64,000 nt of DNA, taken from Golubevia sp. BC0850. Its lineage: Eukaryota > Basidiomycota > Exobasidiomycetes > Golubeviales > Golubeviaceae. The notes under the pieces are model-generated. The model saw nothing but the letters and a program-made list of their open reading frames with translations, did not search any database and was not told the DNA's origin. Below are positions 49,556 through 62,053 of the stretch, piece after piece (the first letter of the stretch is position 1; the number at the start of each line of letters is the position of its first letter). The position numbers were made by a program, and so were the translations under genes. The stretch is taken from assembly GCA_012976225.1 (NCBI GenBank), contig JAAVVG010000001.1, positions 2,046,001 through 2,110,000 on the forward strand. The letters run 5' to 3'.

Positions 49556-50275
49556 TGGAAAGAAGGATTGAAGTGGATGGCTTGAATCTAAGTGGTGTCG
49601 AGTGGAGTGAAGCGTCGTCGGAGGGCCCTGAGAATGGCTGAGAATCGAACTGATTATACGATTGAGGCTATAGCTTGAAAAAAACAGGTTGAAGAGAGCG
49701 GGAGAGGGAGAAGGGAGGATTGAACGTCACAATCGACCAGAAACTTCGATAGAAAAAGCCTTGAGAGCTTATTGAGCCTTCGAAGTATGCGATCTCGCTT
49801 CTCTCACATCTCACATCTATGTAGTGGTGCTTAAATCTAGGCCTGTCTCAAACTTTCCAGTTTAAAACAAAGTCAGTGATTGGTTTCAAAATTTCAAGAG
49901 TGGGCGCTGCGGAAATGTCTAGAACTCTCGAAGCCGCGTTTTCTCGAGTCCCTCCACGCAATGCTTGATCGCACTCTCCCTTCTCCAAACCACAACCATC
50001 AACAACCAACCAAGTTCTTATTCCATTCTCTTTCTATTTGAAACCTCAAATCAACTCGTTTCAATTCTCTGATCCTCATCTACATTCATCGTGAGTATCC
50101 TACTTCTCTACCCATCTCTCTCCCATACATGACCATCACACGATCATCAGCATCACCTTATCTGAACAAGATGACTCACCTTCAATCACCTTCAATCACC
50201 TTCAATCCAACTTGCCCTTTCTTTCTTTCTTCCTCTCTATCTCTTCTTCCTTCTTCACTCATCAAACTCAACTAG
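49556..50275. promoter_or_regulatory. Divergent region, F-box gene / ubiquitin-AN1 gene
   Basis: About 720 bases with both promoters and the 5' leader of the ubiquitin-AN1 gene. The part from about 50000 is C/T/A-rich, as expected for a highly expressed fungal gene, and contains a possible 5' UTR donor (GTGAGT at 50092) and a 3 x 10-bp repeat at 50177-50206. Confidence 0.45.
50177..50206. repeat. 3 x 10-bp tandem repeat in ubiquitin leader
   Basis: Three exact adjacent copies of CACCTTCAAT, located in the probable 5' UTR or leader intron of the ubiquitin-AN1 gene. A role is not known. Confidence 0.9.
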
Positions 50276-51394
<1,119 letters not shown>

Positions 51395-52227
51395 ATTTGG
51401 GTTTCAACTGCTCTTTCTATGGCTCTTTTTTTTGTTAATGTTCTCTGTCTTGGCAAGTACCGTGTTTCCCTCTCTCTCTAAGCTCTCATGCAAATCAAAC
51501 CAGCAAAGAATTCAATACCCCCTTTTTCCTGAAATCCCCTCTTTTTTGAATTCAAAGGAAATCATTCTATCGTAGAGTCAATAGATGAAAGTTTGTCTTC
51601 TCCCCCACCCCTCTTCCCCCTCCTTCTGTGTCTACCTCTCTCTCTCCATTCTTTCGGTTACGTTCTCTCTTCTCTCTTTTCTCCATTTTGTTACTTTTAA
51701 ACTCAAATTCAATTACAATATCTTATGTGCCGTCACTGCTGTGTTTCTTGGGTCTGTCTTGGCTGTTAGTGCTCTCTACTCTACAACGGCATCAACTACG
51801 TTTCTGGAATCTCACTCTGATCTAGGAATTTGTCGAGTAGGATGTTGTCGAGAGTAGTACGTGAGATGGAAGGGATATGCGAGTAATAGCGGTGTCGACC
51901 ACGTCTGCTTCCGATCTCAGTCTCAACATTGTATTTCAGTTCGGTTTCAGACAGCGACAGGGACGAGAACTCTGATTGCTGAATTGTTACTGAACTTGTT
52001 TCTAGTGACTTGCTTGTAAGGAAACATTACACGTCTTTCGTCTCCGGTTTCCCTCCCACCCCTTCTTCGTTGTTGAGCTTGGCTTGATCGATTTTGCTTC
52101 GTGGTGTCACAGAGAGTTTATTTCTCTTTTCTGATCATTCTTCTTTAGGAGCGTAGAAAGCTCTAGCTAATCCCGCTTCGTTTGCCTCTGCGAAGGTAGA
52201 AAGAGAAATCCAAAGAGAGAGCAGAGA
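51395..52227. other. Convergent intergenic, ubiquitin-AN1 / F-box locus 2
   Basis: About 830 bases. The first part is T/C-rich 3' UTR-like sequence. No gene, RNA or repeat is supported. Confidence 0.4.
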
Positions 52228-53896
52228 TTAAGGAAAGGATCGAAGACTTCTAAATTCTGGCCTTCTGGCTTGCTTTGCCTTGGACTTCCTGCTTTGAGAC
52301 TTTCGAAACTCACTAGCATCTCCAAAACCAAGCAGCTCAAGTTTGATGTTCCTCTCCTCGCATGTCACTTCAAGCCTTTCAACATTCCCCTTCCACCTCC
52401 TCAATTGACTCTCTTCCAGATCCACTTTTGCTCCCATTTCAGCGATTGGAGATTTAATCCCGACTACCTTATTGAAACTCTGTGGGTATAAATCCCTTCT
52501 CTTGATACTATCTGCCAGATGGTACTCTATAGAACGTCCACTGACGTCAACAGCTCTGCTGGAGAGGAGTCTAACTTCTTTCAAGGATTTAAAAGAATCG
52601 TTCCTTGCTAGCCTAGATAGGAAGGAGATGTGATCCATAGCTAGGCGTTCCAAGACCAAGAAGTTAGGCGGTTGCCATCCTTCCAGACCTGCTCTGGCGG
52701 GAAAGAGATTGTCAACTAGGAGATGGCGAAGCGTCGAGTAAAAAAACCGAAGTCCACTTCAGCAAGAGATAGCGACCTTTACTTGGAACTTGGATGGAGC
52801 CAGAGCTAAGGCAGGGTTCCACGCTGTGATTTCCTTTTGAACTAGATTCCTAGTTACCATGAGGAAGTTCTGGACCATCATCGTCTTGGAATCCCCTTCT
52901 TAGTTGAGCTCGTCTGGCAGGTCTATATCGTATTCGAAGTCGAAGAAGCAGAAGAGCTCCAAGACCTTGGGTTTTCCAGCGTAGATGTCTAGGTAGGTTC
53001 TACAATAGTCCTGACTCAGCTTGTCCGTTGAGATGTAGAGAGATGCACGTCGAAGGGAAGGAAGGGATAGAAGGATCCAGGTCCCATTTCTCGCTCGAAG
53101 CGTCGACACTGTTCACTCCTCGCTTCAGATCGATTGATTTGAGTTTCTGGAGTGTAGGCGGAGCCAGAGCTCGTTGAGGCAGATCTAGGAACCAGTCGTT
53201 CGGGCCCTTGGTCTCGAAGGTGATGAGGTTCGGAAGAGCTGCTAGAATGAGGGTTCTTACGTTCATAAGCCATCTGTATGCGTCTTCGATACGCGCTGAA
53301 ATTCCATCCAGGGTAGTGATTTCAGCCTCGGTGGGTCGTAAGAAATCACGCTGAGGAGTAGAGAATACCATTGCAAGTTGATGTAGAAAAGGATGCTGAG
53401 GAGTTTGAAGTGCAGCAGAGGATTCGGCGACTTTGATGAGGCGGAGAAAAGCTGTGATTTGCTCATGATCATCGAATGAAGGGTAAAGAATTAGCGACCT
53501 GACATGCTGTCCCACACTTGGTTCTCTTTGAAGAAGTTGGAAGAATGGTGCAAGATACAAATGGCCGAGGTTGACATTGGTCAAGAGAGCTGGCATCCAC
53601 ACCTGCCGAAATGATTTGCTCGAGACCACCAAAGAACAAAGTGAAGAATGTCTCATTCTAGATGAAGATAAAGGAAGAAGAGGCGAAGGGTTAGGTGAGA
53701 TGATAGCGAACAAGACTCAACTGTAACGGAAGAGAGTTCTATATACCTACCTTCTTTGTCTCTCCATTTCCTCTTGCTCCTTCCATTCATCTTTCGTGGT
53801 TCCTTGCTCTGCAGGAGCGTGTATCTCCGCAGAGATGATGAGTGGAACATCTCCAGGAATTTGGTCCAGTCGATACTTGCTTTCCTTGTCGAGCAT
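52228..53896 (-). pseudogene. Second F-box/LRR-like locus, apparently degraded
   Basis: The 5' end is convincing. Exon 53896-53751 (MLDKESKYRLDQIPGDVPLIIS...) joins in phase, across a 93-nt intron with a CTAAC branch site, to RHSSLCSLVVSSKSFRQVWMPALLTNVNL, a bipartite F-box with an insertion. Leu-rich sequence follows. The frame then stops at 53000-53002. Family-like sequence (LPSLRRASLYIS..., LELFCFFDFEYDIDLPDELN) continues in another frame from about 53050, runs into TAA at 52900-52902 and TGA at 52759-52761, and then stays open to 52228 (YSTLRHLLVDNL, LERLAMDHISFLSRL). So there is at least one frame change and two stops. I found no introns that repair all of these. It is either a recent pseudogene or a gene with a shorter product. 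It is unrelated in detail to the F-box gene at 48.2-49.6 kb. Confidence 0.55.
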
Positions 53897-54344
53897 CGTG
53901 TGAAGATTGAAGCTCTGGAAGGAGTGATGGGTTGGAAAGAAGAAGGAAGAGAAGATAATGCCATCAGCTGATGATCATCAGTTGAAGATCGAGTGGTTCG
54001 TGCTGCTGATGGTTAACGCTCACGCCCTGTATTCAACTTGACTCATCCAGATGAAGTGAAGGTGGGTGGTGCTTGATTGTAGGTCACTCACCAACTTTTG
54101 GGGAAGACTCTCTCTACAAGTATACTCTCAGTTGAAGAAAGTTATTAAAAAAGAAACGTTGAGAAAATCTTGAGGTTGAGTGAGAGAAGTTGCTAGAATT
54201 GAAGCTGCACAGCCACACAGGAGTTGAGATTTCCAAAGTCATCGCGTGGAGTTGGCTCCTTCCACCAAGACCATTATCTTTTCAACCAACACAACACCAA
54301 CAACCGTTTCCCACCTTTTAACCAACTTCAAACTTTTATTCATC
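53897..54344. promoter_or_regulatory. Divergent region, F-box locus 2 / small acylated protein
   Basis: About 450 bases holding both promoters. The 80 bases before 54345 are rich in CAACAACACC-like sequence, typical of fungal 5' leaders. No other gene is seen. Confidence 0.4.
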
Positions 54345-54728
54345 ATGGTCAGTATCTTCCACCAATTCTATCGTTTTCAGTTCATTCAAAAGTTGATTGA
54401 CTGATCCCTCAACCATCCCATCTCGATCCATCCAACAACACCCATGCCTTATGCCCCCTCTCCCTTCCGCTCTCAGGGTTCCTGTATGTCCTCTCCATCT
54501 GACAAGAAGATGAAAAGAACTGACACCAACAAGTCCAAAGACAACGAACTACAAAGAACTACTTCTTCTTACCACGGTTCGGTCGCTGATGGAATGAGAT
54601 ACTCTGATCGTGCTGCTGCTAATGGAGGTCAGAAGACTTCCATGTCTGCTTCTCAACTTCATAAGTCCAAGACTTTGGAAGAAAGAATCAAGCAGGCTGA
54701 GAAGGAGAACAAGAACAGAGCTGCTTAA
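54345..54728 (+). CDS. Small, probably N-myristoylated protein
   Basis: I do not recognise this as a named family. Exon 1 is the ATG alone (54345-54347, donor GTCAGT), and exon 2 is 54477-54728 (acceptor TCTCAG). The 84-residue product begins M-G-S-C-M-S, which fits the N-myristoylation consensus (Gly2, Ser6), with Cys4 placed for palmitoylation. This suggests dual lipid anchoring at the plasma membrane or endomembranes. The rest is hydrophilic and basic, with many Lys, Ser and Asn, ending in a likely amphipathic helix (KTLEERIKQAEKENKNRAA). Without splicing, an open frame from 54444 would begin MPYAPSPF and lose the lipidation signal. The spliced form is preferred because it creates a coherent myristoylation site and uses good splice sites. 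Function is unknown. Confidence 0.72.
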
Positions 54729-56607
54729 ATCAACAACACCCTTTTAAGACTTCAACTGGAGGAGGAGGAGTGGAGTTTGCAAGAGTTTTTCCCCCGATCA
54801 AGATACCATTGAAGAGAGGAGGGGAGGGGAATTGGAGGGATGGGAAAGGAATGTGACTTCAGAGTGAGTACTCAACATGTAATTCTATCCGGGATAGGGA
54901 GAGAGTGGAGAGTTGGATGCACAGTCAGGGTCAGGGGCCAAGATAGGAGGAGAGTTTGGAGAGCAAGTGAAGATCGGGGCTCGACTCCTTAGTCTATCTC
55001 TTTGAGCTCAAGCCTACTGTTTCTCAGATTGAGATGCGAATTGAGTTCTATCGATTCACCCTCATGGCATACCTTCAGTGTTTAGTAGAGATTGGTTGAG
55101 CCTCTGGCCGATTTGGAAGGGAGCTTGGCGGAGTGTGGAATATCTTCCCAGCTCAGTTCCCTGCTCTGGAGGAACAGCAATGGAGCATCTCTAGCAATCT
55201 TGGAAAAACATCCAAGAGAGGCTTACAAAAGTGGTAGAATGAGACCCCATCGCATGAGGCCAATTGGGTCTATTCCTGTGGCGCAGCTCATTCTCTCAGC
55301 TAGCCCAAAGATTTGTGCAAGCAATTCACATTCCAAATAAAAGATCGGCGTTCTTGGAACCCAGCAATTTGGAGACAGGTTCGTAAAGTTTGGAAAGAAA
55401 GGTTAGACCTTCGATGGAGACCTCGAAATGATCTCTGTTCGAACCCTACTCTTCTCGGCACCTCTTCTCGGCAAGCTAGTTGAAGTTGGTAGACGATCCG
55501 AGCGGTTCTGGAGAACTACCGATGTTGTCAAACCTCGAGTCAAGCCCTGTGAGCCAAAAGCCGACGATCTCTATCTTCCTCCCTCTCTTCTCCCATCAGT
55601 TCTTATCTCAACACCTTTCAATCCAAAGCTCCAACTACTCAGCCCCTTCTCTCTTTCATCAAAATCCCTTGCAAACCTGAGAGAGACAGTTCAACCCACT
55701 CTCTACGCTTCTTCTTTAACTTCTTCTTTAATCTAACAATCCGATCCACCCTGTTCGTCTCTCTCTCTCCAATTTCCCTCCTCTTCCCTCTTAGACTTAA
55801 ACGCTTCTCCCATCAACCATCTACCCCCTTTTGTTCTGTGTCATTTTTTCACCCCTTTTTCACTTGTTATCTCGAATCGCAACGCACGTATGTTTTTTTC
55901 CAAAACAAACTCAATACACTTCTTCCGTTCAAATGCTCCCTCTACCAATCTCTTTTCGTTCTCCCCTCTTTTACCTTTTTTCAAATTTTTCTTCGTTTGC
56001 TCTATCTATTTCTCCTGTTTCTTTTTGGGTTGCGTTTATCACAGTTGGGAGGGTATCTCGAGATCGCAACGTGGCACTACAGCAGGTAGAGAAGAAGAAG
56101 AAATTTCTCTGCAGATTGCATCTTCTCTTCTCTTCTTCTCTCTTTCTCTCTTTGATCTCTCTTTGAACTTTCAAGCAGAGAAGAACTATACAAAAACAAA
56201 CAACAGAAGAGCACGTCAAATGCAGCCAAAGTCAAATCTGCAAAGAGACGCTTCTCAACGGCGCGGGGTTTCACTACCAGACTGGTTTCATCCCCTAACC
56301 AAAATGAAGCCCCTCATCTTCATCTTCTGCGATCCAAGCAAGCAAGTTAACACCCTTGTTTTTACGAAACAAAACCCCTGGATTAGAAGATTTCCCTTCC
56401 CTTCCCTTCTCCCTTCCCTTCCCTTCCTTCCCTTCCCTTCCTTCCCTTCCCTCCCTTCCCTCCCTTCACTTCAAACACTTCACACCCTTCAAGCTGATTC
56501 TGTCCAATCTTTTACCCTCCAGTGCTCATTAACGAAACTTTTTACGTCATCCAAATTCCATTTAATTCAGGTATCAAGAGTCAGCAATTCTTCAAGGTCA
56601 GGTCAGC
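54729..56607. promoter_or_regulatory. Long upstream region of the Myb gene
   Basis: About 1.9 kb, the largest gene-free interval in the window. From about 55560 it is strongly pyrimidine-rich on the plus strand, ending in the purine-free tract at 56391-56467. Several open frames exist, the longest 262 codons at 55890-56678, but they are Phe/Ser/Leu-rich read-throughs of the pyrimidine sequence. It is probably a long promoter plus 5' leader. Confidence 0.4.
56391..56467. repeat. 77-base pure pyrimidine tract (TTCCC-type repeat)
   Basis: Irregular repeats of CCCTT/CCTTC with not one purine over 77 bases on the plus strand, about 140-220 bases upstream of the Myb start codon. Such homopurine-homopyrimidine mirror-like tracts can adopt triplex (H-DNA) structures. 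Confidence 0.9.
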
Positions 56608-59600
56608 ATGTCTATTCCTCTACCCTTTCAAGAACGAAATACTCACTCCACATCTCAAATACAAACTCCCCATACTGATCAAAACGATATCTTCAGAAAC
56701 AATGACTCTGGTAGGTTAAACATCGATGGAGAAGATGGTTCAGAAAATGATGACGCTGCAAGCGGAATGACTTTGGACGATTCGATGGACCACTCTTACT
56801 TCACTTCCAATTCCAACTCGAATTCAAATTATCTCGCAGATGCAAGTTCAAATCAATTCTCATTCTTGAACGTCAACTCTGAACAATGCTTTGATCAGAA
56901 TCACGCTCCTCGTCAAGGTGACTGTGGTAGAGGAGCTCAGCCAACTTATCAAGAGCTTAACGGATCGGCAGTAAATCTTGGAAACTATACTGACTTCATC
57001 AGTAGAGGGTTGAATGGGTTTATGAATCAAAATGGAATGAATCAATTTGAACCTTTCGGATCGTCCCACTTCCAGATGAACTTGGATTCCAATCCCAATC
57101 CGGTTTACTTCGAGAGTTCGGATAGATCGACTCTGAACAGAGCTCCTGATAGCTACCAAGATCTCGGAGAAGGTGGAAACAGGTCAAGTCAATGGAACTT
57201 TCAAGAACAGCAGCAGCATCATCTCGAACAAGGCCCAGCAACAGCAGACGCAACTTCTCTTCCCATCTCTTCTTCCACCGAATCCAAACCTAAAGCTCAG
57301 AAGGAATCCTTTCTCAGCAAGGATCTCGCAGCAACAACTAGCAAGGTTCCAACGAAAAAGAGAGCCAGTAGAAAAAGGAAGAAGTCTCAAAATTACTTCC
57401 AAGAGGGTCATTTGACTTTGGAGAGAGAGTTGGGAAAGGGAGCGGACTACGGTGCTCTCGGACAACTACCTCCTACCTTCTACTCAAACGGAGAGAGCTC
57501 TATCTCATCTTTGGAAGCTAGTGGATTGATGGGAGCAAGACGTCCATCCATCTCTAGAGCTGGGACTACCATACCTCACTTCTCACTCCCTCAGACGTTC
57601 GAGGATAGAGACTTCTCAGCCACTCCGAGTCCAGGTCCACTGCCAGGTTACAACTTCACCACTCATCCTTCTTCAACCTCAATCTCAGACTCGATTCAAC
57701 CTCAATCAAGCTATAGCAATCAATCATGGTCAAGTCAGATCGCTATCGGCATGGGTCCGATGAAAGTGAGCGGAGAGAAGGATGGCGTCGTCTTCAACGG
57801 AACCGGATCAACGAACCTCTCTTATGATGACACTCATCTCCTGAGGCCAGATATGGATCTAGAAGACTTCGACATGTCCTCCTCAAGCGCCGCAATGAGC
57901 AGAGGATCTTCTTTCCAGTCCGAACCCGAGAGTAGAGAGGCTTCCAAGGATCAAGCATCTGAATCCCGCCAATCATCTAATGCTCCCGCTGTACCTTCTA
58001 CAGAAGAGCTCTTCCACTCAATAGGTCCAGACATGGACATCTTTGAGCTGCAAATGAAGATGATGAAAGCCTATCAAAGCGAATCCTCGAACGCTGGTAT
58101 TCAGAACTATGGTAGCTACGTACCCTACGCTCCTCCAGTCATGGCCAGGGCTTTCTCTATGGATTCCAGGTGCTTTCCTAGAAACGTTTCTCAGCAAGCT
58201 GGAAGTGGAACTGATGGCGGTGCTGGTGGATCGACTCTTCCTCCAAGGATCGGGTACAACAGGTCGGAATCCATGCCTCCCCCTCAACATTGGGACCAAG
58301 AGAAGAAGACTCTAGGAAATCTGGGATCAGCTGGAAACAAAGATCAAGAGACCTGCGATTCTCTGGCCAACCTCAACTCTGGAGTTTCACTCAATCCGTT
58401 CTCGCTTCCCTTCGATCCTCTTCCTTCTCCTTCAGCGACCGAAAGCTCAGCTCCTGCTTCAAACGCCTCGGGAGGGGACTCAATGATGGTGGAGAGCTCA
58501 GCGGGATCATCGAAGGATCAAAACCTCAGATTCACTTCAACCTGCTCCCTTACAAGTAAGCCTATCAACATCAGTAGCAGAGCTGCTGGAAGCTACAATC
58601 AAAAGAGTAGAGACTCTCAGCTCGAGGAGGAATACTCAGGAAGAAGAGCTTCTGCGGTCTCAGTAGGAGATTCAAATCCTCTCGCCTCAGCAGCAATCTC
58701 CAAATTCATAGGAAGTCTCTCTTCCAACGACAGCGGTGGTTCAAGATCGATGAGAAGTACCATTTGCAATCCTCCAACTTCAGTCCAGTCTTCTTTCTTG
58801 CGAGACAGCTCGATGACGAGTCCAGAAAGTGACGCTGAGGTTGTCTCGAAGTCGACCCAATCACAGCCTCCAACTCGCCACTCTACACCCCCAACTGGAA
58901 GGAGAGGATCTAGCCGAACCCATCAACTCGAAGGAGATCATATGGAACAGTCTACTCAACAAACCTCTTCTCGTGGTAGATCGACCCAGACCAAGAGGAA
59001 GAGACCGCCTACGTCAACTCCAATCGAGGATGCCACTCCTTCGGATGATGAAGATGAAGAGAAAGACAACCGGAACCAACAAAGTGGAAAATGGAGCGCT
59101 GCGGAAGACAAGCATCTCTTCGATCTGGTCAACCAGTACGGTCCCGAAGCGATGAGTACGATCGCTAGGAAGCTGAGCACCTCTAGATCCGTTAAGCAAT
59201 GCAGAACGAGATGGACGGAGAACCTGGATCCATCAATCTCCAAAGCTCCTTTCTCTGATCTCGAGGATCGAAGGATCGTCGAGCTCTTCCTTAAGTTTGG
59301 AGCCAAGTGGATGGACTTCAGCAAAGAGCTTATCTCCAGACCTCCTCAAAGATTGAAGGATAGATGGAGAGGTGCTCTCTGCAAGAATTTACCTCTTCTG
59401 AGACAGGTCAGATCGAAAGTGGAAAGTTACTTAGAGAGAGCTTTGGAGCTTGGAGCGGTCGAGTTCGAATGGAGAGACATCAGAATCAACTGGGAGAGGG
59501 AATCTTGGGATACCGAGCCAGCTCAAATACACGAAGAGATGGTCAAAGCTGCACTCATCGAGGAAACCAAATCCATGAGGACTGAGAGGAAAAGGCTGGA

Positions 59601-61172
59601 GAAGCTGGAGGCTGAGCAACTCGCTTCCCCCGTAGTTTGGACAGGAGCCGGATCGGAAACGTTTCAAGGACCAGCTCAAAAAAAGAAAAGAGTTGCTAAA
59701 GTGACCTCTGAAAGTCTTCAGCCGGCAGAACAGCCAGCTTCATTTCCTCCTCAGGTAGCTCTTCCGCAAACTTCCTCTCTTCAAGGTCAACCTGCAATTC
59801 CTTCTTCGTCTTCCAACTTGGGTGCTCCAATGGATACGCGCAACTCTTCCTACAATCCCCAACCAGCTTACGAACATGAAGAAGATCGCATGACAGCCCT
59901 CAACTTTGCCAAAAAGACCGGTCATCTGCCACCGACTCAAAGAGACGCTAGATCTGCTTCTCCCTCTCAGCTTCCCAGCGTCTACAGAAGCGTAGCAGTC
60001 GCGTCTTCTCAGTTCACCGGCTCTCCTGTTTCCTCCTCTTCCACTGCCTCTTCTTCCATCCTCCAAAACTCTCTTCTCTCGACGCTCTCGTCTTCGGTTT
60101 CGAGATATCCGATTTCTACTATTAAGTTCGACCCCCAACAACTCGCTCAGTGGTCTTCTCACAATCCCAAAGCTAGGAGACTCTTAAAAGTGAAGGAGAA
60201 GCGTCCCAACAGAGCGTCTGGATCGGCTCTTGGAACGCCCAGATTGGCACCTACTCTAGCTGAACTTCGTCGCGCTTCCCCTCAGTCGTCGATTTCTGGT
60301 GGTGTAAGACCAAGTATCTTTGCAGCTCCTAGATCGCTTTCTATGGATAGCGGAAACTTTAGAGATCAGGTAAGTCTTTAGCTTTGCTACCGATGACTCT
60401 TTCTCTCCTAACGTAGCAAGGCTTGATTCTGACTCGATTCTTTCTCTCCTTCATCCATTCCACTTTTCGAAAGATTCCTAATGTACAGCCGCCAAGCGAC
60501 TCAAGGAACTTTCCAATGGAGAAATTTTCTTCTCACGGTTCAGGCCGACTTCCAAGCATCGAATCTTGGGCCCCAGAGTCTCAGAAATCTCCCAACTTCA
60601 ACTTCTCTGCCTCTCCGACTGATTTCGGAAAATGGGTGGAGGCGAACCAAAGGTCCTTCCAATTCCATTCCAGAAGTGACTCTCAAACGGAAGCTCAAGA
60701 CAGACTCCGAGCAGAGAATCTTCAAGAAGCTCTTTTAAGCTTGGAATCTGAACAGATGGAAGTTGACGGAGGGAAGGGAAAGAGAAAGAGGAAAGCAAGT
60801 GTGGGCGAAGCAGACCTCAAGATGGGAGATTCAGATGGAAGTTCAATGATCAGGGATGCCTCAAACCTCAATCTCAATTCGAAAGGGAAGGAAGAGAGAG
60901 TAGGAAAGGACGAGTTCAGGGTAAGGAGAAGAAGATTGAACACAGCAGGTGAAAATTCTCTTTCACTGTTTGACTCTCAAAGTCAATCAAATCAATCGGC
61001 TTCAAGATCTCGTTGTCTGACCTACTGTCCCGGAATGGAGAAGAAGGATGGTCAAGACAATGGGAAGGGAGAAGCGGAGAATCTAAAAGAGAGAAGAGAA
61101 GCGGCGGAGGGACTGGCTCTCTTCGCTTTGAGCTTGGGAAAACTTGGTGATAAATTTGGAAAGAAGGGATGA
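56608..61172 (+). CDS. Two-repeat Myb (SANT) DNA-binding protein
   Basis: Very large nuclear regulator of about 1480 residues. Exon 1 is 56608-60369. The second exon starts at 60474 or 60489 (both acceptors keep the same frame) and ends at 61172. Two consecutive Myb repeats lie near residues 826-930: GKWSAAEDKHLFDLVNQYG..STIARKL..RSVKQCRTRW, then APFSDLEDRRIVELFLKFGAKWMDFSKEL..RPPQRLKDRWRGAL. The tryptophans are partly replaced (Phe in repeat 2, as in many fungal Mybs). Everything else is Ser/Gln/Asn/Pro-rich with short basic nuclear-localisation-like stretches (KKRASRKRKK, KRKRPP, KKKRVAK). The C-terminal exon has more basic patches (GKRKRKAS, RVRRRRL). Fungal proteins with two mid-protein Mybs include Bas1-, Cdc5- and Reb1-like types, but none fits clearly, so no symbol is given. 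Confidence 0.85.
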
Positions 61173-62053
61173 TCGTTATAGCAAGAGATAGATCAGCATC
61201 GTGTTTCAGACGTCATTATTAAGTCACGTTAGACTTCCGTTCCATTCAAAGACCCTTCCCTCGAGCCTGGTCTCTGGCTTTTGTATTTTTATTACGACCT
61301 TTTCAACCTCTGAATAGACTCCATATCAATCACCATACTAGCTGGTGTGCCAACAGCCAAAGGTCCAAAGCAGAAAGTGGAGTTCTGTTCTACATCTCGT
61401 GCAACGGTCCTATTTTGAAATTAAAAGGCCTTCGATCATCGATGGGGTACGGCGGTACGGCGGGACGGAAATGAAAGGGAGTAGCCCAGAACGAGGAAAG
61501 GAATTGGGATGTGATGGAAAGGTATGCTTTGAAAGAACTGAAACATGGGGAGAAGAGAGAAAGCGAGAAAAGGAAGAGAAGAAGGGGAAGGGCGGACAAT
61601 GCACACCGAAAAGTCCAAACGAAAAAAGGGTTCCTGCTTTTGAAGTCCCGACTCAATAAGAGGCGAGGGACGGAACTCGTTCAACTCAGACTCAACGCCA
61701 GATTGATTCCTTTCTTGGATCGACTTTAGAATCCCTCTTCTCTTCTCTTCCTTCCTTCTCCTTCTCCCCTCTCTCTACCACCTCCATCCATTATTTCCTC
61801 CTCGATTCAACCTCTTCTCCCTCGCATCAAACCATTTACTCGCTTCTTACTCGCTATTTAAGATCTGCTCTGATTCGCACTTCGCAGCAACTCAAGAAGG
61901 AGACAGGCTCTACCGAGCTTCAATCCAACAGCCCTCCAGCTCAAGCCAGACCACAAGATCAATCCAAACCTTGAAGATCTCATCTTTCATCATCTTCTAC
62001 CTGGATTAGATCTAATAGCAATTGGGAACAGAGACCCGTAGATAGTTTGATCC
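61173..62053. promoter_or_regulatory. Promoter and leader of the CYC8 gene
   Basis: About 880 bases. It contains the Myb-gene 3' UTR, then a pyrimidine-rich promoter with a TATTTAAG element at 61855-61862, about 190 bases before the CYC8 ATG, which could serve as a TATA box. Open frames at 61345-61659 and the opposite strand lack domains. Confidence 0.4.

Noticed and set aside
52741-52760. One-base slip in a T7 run as the only defect of F-box locus 2
   Set aside because: Downstream sequence stays in the same frame as the upstream segment apart from a TGA at 52759-52761, so a slip in the run is not required and would not remove the other stop.
55428-55736. 102-codon frame in the gap before the Myb gene
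   Set aside because: It has an ATG but no motif, no splice-supported extension and composition like the surrounding noncoding DNA.
55890-56678. 262-codon open frame upstream of the Myb gene
   Set aside because: It is a translation of pyrimidine-rich DNA (Phe/Ser/Leu/Pro), has no domain, and runs into the Myb gene in another frame.
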